From assembly GCA_963924555.1 (NCBI GenBank), contig OZ004582.1:6758001-6822000 (forward strand): a DNA stretch of 64,000 nt. Reading direction: 5' to 3'. A program made the position numbers and the translations under genes. The notes beneath the pieces were generated by a model, which saw nothing but the letters and a program-made list of their open reading frames with translations, was not told the DNA's origin and did no database searches. Positions 56,401 through 64,000 of the stretch are shown piece after piece. The stretch's first letter is position 1. Each line of letters starts with the position of its first letter. The DNA is from Crambe crambe. Its lineage: Eukaryota > Porifera > Demospongiae > Poecilosclerida > Crambeidae.

Positions 56401-57764
56401 ACTTTAAATATTGTATTATGATAATTACTTTGGAGTTGCATGCCCTCTTCTCATAGAGTCTATAAGCCCTATATCTTTTATCAAGCCTTGACTGTCTTTG
56501 TTCCGAGCTTCTTCTGGCTCTATCCTTCACATTCCTTTGGTCTGACCTTGCTGCTCAGTTTTGGAGCAGTATTCATTCGCTTCATTTTCCATCGTTTGCT
56601 AAAAGTTAGCTATTTTGCGCATGTGCAGTATTTTACCCTTAGGGCTTGAGATAATTATATATAGCTATTGCCACTAATAATTTAATTTAGTGCGCAGTAA
56701 ACACTTTCATTTTTACAGTACTCCCTGTGGTCTGTGCTACTGTGTAACTACAGTGGAACCTCCGAGTAAAGGACACTTTGGGATCAGCCCAAAAGAGCTG
56801 GGAGGTTATCTTTTTGTATGTAATTAAATTATACTCCCCTCAAATTTTATAGATATCTTCCACATAATTTTATGAATCTCAGGTCTAACATGATGAGGCC
56901 ATACTGATATGGATCAGTGATGAAGCCAAGGTTTTCCCTTCGCCACATGAAGTCTGCCTGCACGTAGTGAGGATCTTCGATCTCCTCTAATAATAATTAG
57001 GGTTTCATCTAAGGAGGGGGCGCAGGGGAAGCTTCCCCACCAAACAGCTCAACTTCCCCCCAAACTGACCTAGCTCCCCCCCCCCCCCCTAAGATATTGC
57101 CAAAAGAATTTTTAATTAGGAAAAAAAATACTTCTAAGTATAGTATACGTAGGATCAGCATTTAAAAATTATTAGGATGTATAAGCTTTGCACTCTACAG
57201 AGAGGACACATCACTCTCCTGCACCCTCCCCCTCACTGCATGTTCCGTGAGCTTCCCCCTCCTCCAACGTAGCTTCAACCATTACTTTGCAGGTGTGTAG
57301 AATTGCATGTATATATATATATATATACTTATAGTGGGACTCAAATACTAATTAAAGCCATGAGCTAGCTATTATGAGTAACTTGATTAGCAAAAGCAAT
57401 AGCTATAATAATTATGGTTGGGTCATAAATTGTTTTGATTGCTAGCTAACAATACCAATCCTGGGCCACCACTATAACCTTTTGAGTCCTCCAGTCAGCC
57501 TTTCTCGGATTTTACTCCTTTTGAGGGTAAGAACTGCAACTCTATCCTGTGTCTTTCATGAAGAACTCGAGCAATTTCAATGCAACCTCTGATATTAAAA
57601 GGACACTCCAAAAGAGGTCAAACTTCTCAAAAGAATCTTTTTTATACACCCTATACCAAATAAACTCTAAAGCACCACTAGGAAGGTGGCTGGATCATAT
57701 TAGTGATTACTAGAACAAGCTAGTGAAATGAAAGTGGCTGGATTATAGGGGGCCAGTATGTAAT
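53417..57764. other. intergenic spacer between foldback element and second block; no gene supported
   Basis: It is AT-rich, with tagctagc words, short poly-G/poly-C tracts (about 54747 and 57076), a dispersed repeat with ggcaagcgaagtgagcccca (about 54244) related to 30050, and cagtggaacctcc words (about 56751). The ORFs at 55122-55313, 56086-56298 and 56440-56649 have no recognisable features. Confidence 0.5.
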
Positions 57765-57913
57765 GGGGGGGGGGGGGGGGGGGGGAGGGGGGGGAGGGGG
57801 GAGGGGGGGGAGGGGGGGAGGGGGGAGGGGGGGGAGGGGGGGAGGGGGGAGGGGGGGAGGGGGGGGAGGGGGGGAGGGGGGAGGGGGGGAGGGGGGAGGG
57901 GGGGAGGGGGGGG
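57765..57913 (+). repeat. G-tract array, (G6-9 A)n, potential quadruplex
   Basis: Nearly 150 bp of runs of 5-9 G separated by single A. It could form multiple G-quadruplexes on the plus strand. It produces a spurious Pro/Leu-rich ORF on the other strand. Confidence 0.9.
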
Positions 57914-58753
57914 CTTAATGTACATTTTGTACATTAGGCCTATAGGAAGGCACATCAAGCTTTTTTTTTTTTTTTGCAGGTAATGAAACACTGCTGAATT
58001 ATGATGATGAAACTTGGGCTTGCCTGCTGGAGCATTACAAAACAAAAGAATGTGTGGTGAATGGAGAAAACTTCCCTACGTAGCTAGCTAAATACCTAGA
58101 TGATTAACAAAACTAGAATTGAAGTTTTTAGCCTAGATAGCTACATGTAGCTAGCAGCTTTGGGTCATAGCTAGATATTAAACAATTTATTATAGAGATA
58201 TATAATAGAAGCTACAGTATTATAATTGTTTTATTGACATGGTAGAGCTCAGTATGTGCTTGCACATGTCTATATGTATGCAGGTTGAAGAGCTTCTCTT
58301 CCACCTTCTGAGCCTGATGCCATGGATTTCAGCTAGCACCCAGCTCGAACACAAGCACAAATTCAATCTCTGCCAAAGGCACAGTAGCTGCTGTGTAATC
58401 TCACACAGCAACTTCTTATGGCTTAGCTATAGCTAGTAACTAGAGCAAGCCAGCAGCTGTTCTCTCCGGCAGCTCTCGATAGCTACCAATTTATTCTTAA
58501 CATTATTCATAGCTTTGAGGTTATTTTGCACCGAATTAATTAGAACCCTTCCTTTGGGTTGGTAAAGGGTCGCCCGCGACTTCTGATCTCCCATGGATCG
58601 TGGAGTCATACTACACTATTCAGGTGATTACCAGCCTGATCACCTCTTTTTCCAATTGCTCTTCATTGCATCAAAGACTGGGAGGGAGAAAGACCATCAG
58701 CAAACAAAGTGCTGAGCTCAAAGTTGGAGGATGACAAATGGGAGTTTTGAATG
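57914..58753. other. intergenic, no gene supported
   Basis: A T-tract at about 57961-57975 is followed by gcag and a short open stretch, which I could not connect to any exon. There is no recognisable product. Confidence 0.4.
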
Positions 58754-61565
58754 GGAATTTTCAGAACTTGGTAAGTTGTCATTCAATCCCATGTGACTGC
58801 TTCAACCACAACAAGTTAGTCTTTTAAAAAGACTATGAATGCCTTGGCACGACTTCAGTGCAACCTTTATTATGTATTATTATTAAACTTTCTAAATAAT
58901 GTGCACTGAGCAACATGGCTTATTGTAGTAAGGTTGGAATTTACATAGCTAGTATTCTTGCTGCTCAATGCTTTCAAACTGCCGTTTTGAATGGTTATTC
59001 TCACTGTAGCTTGATTGAAGTATGTGGATTACTCTCATTTCATGTTCAGATGACTCACTCAGCTGCATCACTACATTGCTCCTTCTTCGCCCCCCAGTGG
59101 ACAGTCTGGGGGTGTGGCCAGCTCCTCCCATCAGAGTGGGCCCCTGAAACACAAGGAGCTGTTTGCTGAAGTACTGTACATTGCCAGACCACTAATTCAC
59201 AGTATGTTCTGGCCATACCAATACGATTTTATGTTGCTCAGGCCCTACCGACCCACTAAAATCAAGATTGCATTCAATAATGATACTCTAGATAAAGCAC
59301 ACCTAATTTCTGCATTGCAATATTAAAGTGCTATGATGATTAATGTGGATTGTATATATATTTTTACTACCTCACAATAAGTCAGTACTGAGCTTTCAGC
59401 CAAACTTTAGATATTATTGCATGCCAAGGATAGGGATGATGAAGAAAAGTGCATTCATGACAGTATTTATTTCCTCCATCACATTTTGTCCATCAGTGCT
59501 TGACATGTCTAATTATTATCATTATCATTTTCAAACCGACCTACCTACCCATCAGTCAGCATATTTTCGCCCGAGCAACATAAAATCTAATTGGTGTGGC
59601 AGTTAAGTATGTAATTTAATTTTCATGGGGTAGAATTTATCACCCTGTATAATAGCTTAATTAATTTGACCATGAAAATTTGGATCTATACTTTAAAATG
59701 GTCATTGGCTGTAGAAACTTCATAACTAACCAATCACAAGAATTTATATATCATACGTATGTACGTCCTAACATTCTAGTTTATTTCCATGATGACCTTG
59801 GGTAAACTGAACATGTGCAGCTACGGGCCCTTACCCAGAAATTTCGAAAGGAGGGTTCCAATAATCTGTGCGCTTGCCTGGCCGCACCCATTTTTCATAG
59901 ATCCGCATATGCTAACTAGCAGCTAGTAATTGTAGGTAGTCAGGGAAATCATGAAGATTACGAGTAGCTAATGGCTTCAGGCACCATAGATCTATAACCG
60001 TTTTAAATTCAGTAGCCTAGGGGTGGATTATAGCTAGCTAAAAACTGACCTTTTCTGGACAATAGGCTTTGCTATATAGTCTTATAAGACTCATTCTCTT
60101 TCTCTCTGCTTCGAACTAGCTCATGCACATGAAAAAAATTGACATGATTTTTAATGACACACAATGTACAGACTTGCATTTAAATTCAATTTGAAAAGGG
60201 GGGTTTGATCAAACCCTGAACCCCCCCGGGTACAGGCCTGCACTATTCTTTGCATTTCCCTAGTACACCGATTTGCAGGTCAGCTATCCAAAGAAGGTCA
60301 AGCCAATTTCATGCATGCGTGTAATTGACGACCTTTTTTGTGATAACCGACCTACAAATCGGTGTATAGTAACAGAATCAAAATCACTCTTGACCTGACA
60401 TTCAATGGCATAGCACTGAATATTTTGTACTGGTTTCAAACACCTCTGCAGACAAGCTGCAGTTTTGTGTCCTGTGTCAGTACTGCCCCTGAGAGAAATT
60501 TCTTTTTCTGCTTCAGTTTTTTCCACCTTTAACCACCAGTCCTGGAAACCATGGTTCATCTCGTTAGCAGTGGATGTCATTAGTCTCCAATTACAAGAGT
60601 CCCCTACTTCATACCCTCAGAAGATGGAGAGATCTGAGGTAACTCGACGTCGAGTGGTACTGCTCTTATATTTGCTACATTCTCCATTTTATGATCATCA
60701 CACAAAGTAAGTATTTATGTAAACAAAGCAACAAACAAACAAACAAACAATAATTATATTCTGTAGCTAATGGGAACTTAAGTATAGAGACGAATACTTA
60801 ATTGTATTTCATAATGGCTACAGCCTAAGGAGAGCCAGCATGGTATAAGCTTCTATGCTTCTACCTTATTAGGAAGGAGTTTTGACATAATATAATGCAA
60901 ATTTTATAATTGGCTTCAGAATTCCATTCTCCATAGTAATGCTGTTTTTTATGCTATTGTGACTGGAAGTTGATTCTATTGTTCTGTAGGTCAATCATAA
61001 TTCAAGTGTTGAAATACATCTCTGGGAAATTTCCCATGGTACATTATGTGATAGGTATGTTACATAATAAAACATTAATCATACTAGCTACTTGGAGATG
61101 CAATAGCATTGCCACAGGCATAGTCCCGTGTAAAAATCAAATTATTACACTCATAAATATTTTTGGCCACAAAAGTGTGCATGTAGCCAAAATAATGGTA
61201 ATACTCTCCTAGTTATTTGGCTTATGTACTGAGAAAAAGGAGGTTAGCATTCAAAGGGTCTGTGTAAACATCATTTTGTGGCCACTCCTGGCTCAAAAGT
61301 GTGCATGTATCCAAAATAATGGTAATGCTCTCCCACTCATATTTTAGTTGTGTTGTACCTTATGTCTAAGTTTCGGTTCATATACTGAGGAACATTAATG
61401 CCTCTATTTTTTTATAAAAAGTTAGTTAAAGGAGGTTAGCATTCAAGGGTGCTGCAACTGCCTCTACTTTTATCATATTAATACTTGTGTTTAATAATTC
61501 TAGATCCGATATTGGAGTACCTTCCTGTTTGGCAGCAAATTTATTCATATTGTTGGATGACTTAG
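58754..61565 (+). pseudogene. partial, broken duplicate of PEX16
   Basis: Recognisable remnants in order: end of exon 2 (58754-58771, W-E-F-S-E-L), intron sequence like that before exon 7 (58905-59040), exon 7 (59050-59201, with a 10-nt deletion after GATGACTCA that shifts the frame), exon 8 (60517-60706, with a 6-nt in-frame deletion), exon 9 (60990-61054) and exon 10 (61504-61565, intact to the stop codon). Exons 1 and 3-6 are missing. It keeps the order and spacing of the original, so it is a DNA-level segmental duplicate, not a retrocopy. No product can be expected. Confidence 0.92.
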
Positions 61566-62299
61566 CTGTTAGCCAGTGATTATGTGTAGCTATAAACTGT
61601 TGTTGATTGTGTTAGTGATCTTGTATTCATTAAAGTTATTACATTCTCCTTTGCCAGTTGTATTTACAGGTAAATGCAAATATTAATGATCAAGTATATT
61701 TTGCAGATATTTACGTTTCTGTAATTATCAGCTTCTTGTATCAGAGAGTAAATACCCCTAGCTCCTTTGACCCGTATCATAAGGTTTCTCTCTTAAAATT
61801 CAATTTAGCTAAGTGCATGATGTAATTGTTCAAGTTAGTGGTTCCAGTGCCCAGCTATATCTCAGAGACCAATCAACACATGAACATGAAACTCATATCC
61901 AGCAACATACAGCTGTGCTAAGTACTCAAACACGTATCAAATGAACCATGTTCAAACTTAGCTCTGCAATGTTGATTTTTAGTTCCATGGGGGAAACAGA
62001 AAATCTGTATAGCATAATATACTTCACACCTGTTGCTTGGGAAACCAATACAGCAGCAGGTGAGCCTTGTTATAATTGCAAGCAAAGCGAGCCACTAGGG
62101 GTCGAATGAGAGGGCGCCACTAAGGGTCGAATGAGAGGGTGCCACTAGGGGTCGAATGAGAGGGCGCCACTAGGGTCGAATGAGAGGGCGCTGTTATATT
62201 TATATATTATATCATACGTACGTTCTCACAGATTTAATTTGTAAAAATTGTGTACTGTGTAGCTATCTATGCATAGCTACATGGAAATTAATAGTAAAG
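61566..62299. other. 3' region of the duplicate block, with a repeat expansion
   Basis: It matches 47468-48076 in outline and contains the 25-bp repeat 62091-62193, which is present only as one unit in the first block. Confidence 0.55.
62091..62193 (+). repeat. 25-bp tandem repeat, four copies
   Basis: Unit gccactaggggtcgaatgag plus agggc, four times with one or two changes. In the first block (about 47920) only gccactagggg is found, so the expansion is younger than the duplication or was lost there. Confidence 0.9.
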
Positions 62300-63471
62300 T
62301 CATGAGCATACTCTTTTTTCATTGATCCTTATATGTGCAAAATATATTTCGTCCCTACTTGCCTTGACCACTTTGTAGCCAGGCAAAAGTGAGTATGCAT
62401 AGTGGATGTAAACAAACTGGAGAGCGTGCAGTCTGTGGATTGATTTCCATTCTTTTCGCCAGTAACAATTCAATCCACTTAAACTTGCTGTCAAGTTGCC
62501 ATCTGGTGCTGGCTTCGTTGGTAAGCATATAAAATGTCTCCAGTGCACCTGGAGTGACCCTATATTTTTTCTGTTGTAATATTTCTTCAGGTAGTAATGA
62601 ACATCATTGTGTTTCGGTATCATGGGATTCAAGAAGTCATCGAAATCACAGAAGATTCCATATTCAAACATGCCAGCATATTGCATTGCACAATCCTGAT
62701 ACTTGAGCAATTGTGAGTAATAAAATACCTTATTGCCCATAAAGTCATCATACACTTCAATTCGTGCAAAACCGCTGTCAAGAGCTTCTTGTAGGAAAGG
62801 ATAGATTGAGGTTGCATTCTTTAAAAAGCTAGGGTGAACAGCTAAATGCACCAAGTCCACACCAAGAGTTTTTTGATACTTAAGCCACTCGTTGAATCTT
62901 GGAGGATGGCCGAAAACTGTTGTACAAACCACTACTGAATGTCTGCCCTTTGAGGGAACTTTATCTACTGTCCAACCATCTTGAGTGTTCACAATCAGTG
63001 GTTTCTCACTTTCTACACGAGTGTAATTGCATGTGTCATTAGTTGTTTTATAGATAATGTTAACATAAGTTCCATTTCGTATTAAACGCCTGGGCACATT
63101 CAAACAATAGACAAGGAAAAGTCCATGAGTGTGCCCCGGACGACGTCTTCTTACCCAACTAACATTTTCTTTGAGAAAGCGAACATCTGATTGATAACCA
63201 TTCAACTCGCAGGCTACAATTGCATCCCTAGCAGAGTCTTTTACTTCAGTGAGCACAATTACAAAGTTTCGGCGCCCTCCCAACGCCATTCTGTTGTCAT
63301 AGTATGCTCTCATAGGTACCACATCCTGGTAGGTAGTATTCTCTGACTCAACAATGTAAGACCTGTCACATAATATATTATAGTTCTCAATAGGAATGAT
63401 AGTATACTTGATTCTTGATAATGATATATAGTGCCCATAGATTACAAATACTACAATGATGATTGAAGCAC
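62300..63471 (-). CDS. GT92-family glycosyltransferase, main exon, copy 2
   Basis: It is open from acceptor tacag (63472-63476) to TGA at 62300. It is nearly the same protein as copy 1, with the same membrane anchor, V-V-C-T-T-V-F-G-H-P-P-R-F-N-E-W-L and C-D-F-D-D-F-L-N-P (Tyr to Phe in the DXD-like motif), and L-L-P-G-Y-K. Differences are scattered and conservative, and there is a four-residue insertion (E-N-T-T-Y-Q-D against D-Y-Q-D) that adds a possible N-glycosylation site. No stop or frameshift interrupts the main exon, so this copy may be functional while its PEX16 neighbour decayed. The first exon was not identified. The acceptor region upstream is tandemly duplicated. Confidence 0.85.
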
Positions 63472-63568
63472 CTGTATGAGATGGAGACAGAAACAGGGAA
63501 AAAAATATTAGTATTGAAGCACCTGTATGAGATGGAGACAGAAACAGGAAAAAAATACTAGTATTAAT
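63462..63568 (-). repeat. tandem duplication of the GT92 copy 2 splice acceptor
   Basis: A unit of about 52 bp containing gaagcacctgtatgagatgg, agacagaaacagg and a short A-run is present twice. It creates two candidate acceptors (about 63472 and 63524). The first block has only one. Confidence 0.85.
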
Positions 63569-63619
63569 AGCTAGGTAATCACATGCTTTCGAGTACAATT
63601 GCTGGCTAGGTAATTGCAC

Positions 63620-64000
63620 GAGGCGAAGGTTATAATCTGCACATGCTCAGATATAGGAGTGCAATTATAAGCAATTATAGGGATTAATTGCACGGGAACT
63701 AATGAGAGAAAATGTAACCATAATGATTATAGCATACCACGTGCAGATTCTTTCCATAATATCATATTGCTACAGCTTCCTACTTTCAATGTATTCTTAT
63801 AACTTGAAAATGTAACTTGAAAATTAGGGAGATGGGTGTGCTATGGAACATTATCAAAATTAATATGGAACACTTTCTACCCTATATCTACACGAAATCC
63901 AGAACAGCAAAAGCCTCCTTCAAAGGACTTAACTATGGTTTGGAGTTGGGCTAGTTTTACTAGTATTCTGTTGCAAGATCACTGCTATCTGCTAATCAAG
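63620..64000. other. flank of GT92 copy 2; fragment of a dispersed hairpin element at the edge
   Basis: No gene is supported. From about 63894 the sequence matches part of the hairpin 17847-18005, cut by the window end. Confidence 0.5.

Noticed and set aside
57743..58045. Pro/Leu-rich ORF on the minus strand
   Set aside because: Translation of the G-tract array.
58754..61565. Second functional PEX16 gene
   Set aside because: Exons 1 and 3-6 are absent and exon 7 has a 10-nt frameshifting deletion.

Overview
The window is eukaryotic (metazoan) nuclear DNA. The real genes are split by GT-AG introns (one GC-AG), intergenic DNA is full of microsatellites and inverted-repeat transposons, and there is no operon-like layout. 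A Roc/COR-like NTPase fused to a Death domain, a tandem family of secreted Cys-rich proteins of a kind I recall from sponges and cnidarians, and frequent tagctagc-type palindromic DNA point to an early-branching invertebrate, most likely a demosponge. This assignment is an inference.

Layout. 1-8.1 kb: a minus-strand gene with a 126-bp coding minisatellite and the first half of a CXXC-like zinc finger. 8.3-10.3 kb: an inverted-repeat region. 11.05-15.8 kb: a complete three-exon minus-strand gene for a 1235-residue Roco-like/Death-domain protein. 16.2-17.1 kb: a TIR element with a second TIR element inserted in it. 19.2-23.1 kb: a paralogue of the first gene whose intron holds a three-level nest of transposons (E containing D and C); C carries the truncated starts of a RecQ-like helicase gene and a zinc-finger gene. 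23.4-34.85 kb: MON1, 16 exons, 791 residues, sharing a 317-bp head-to-head promoter region with the preceding gene. 35.4-41.85 kb: three intact secreted-protein genes and one pseudogene. 42.8-43.1 kb: a decayed copy of the last two MON1 exons. 43.2-47.5 kb: PEX16, 10 exons, 356 residues. 48.1-49.2 kb: a GT92 glycosyltransferase gene on the opposite strand. 49.56-53.41 kb: a 3.84-kb foldback element whose arms are 9-bp minisatellites, bounded by a 9-bp near-perfect target duplication. 58.75-63.5 kb: a second copy of the PEX16/GT92 block in which PEX16 is a broken pseudogene and GT92 still has an open main exon.

The intact housekeeping genes act in membrane trafficking (MON1, the Rab7 GEF subunit) and peroxisome biogenesis (PEX16). 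The Roco/Death protein is probably a signalling or innate-immune type NTPase. The strongest candidates for new biology are the palindromic minisatellite foldback element, the nested family of TAG...CTA transposons with 9-bp target duplications (one coding for a RecQ-like helicase), and the secreted Cys-rich family with patchwise divergence between recent tandem copies.
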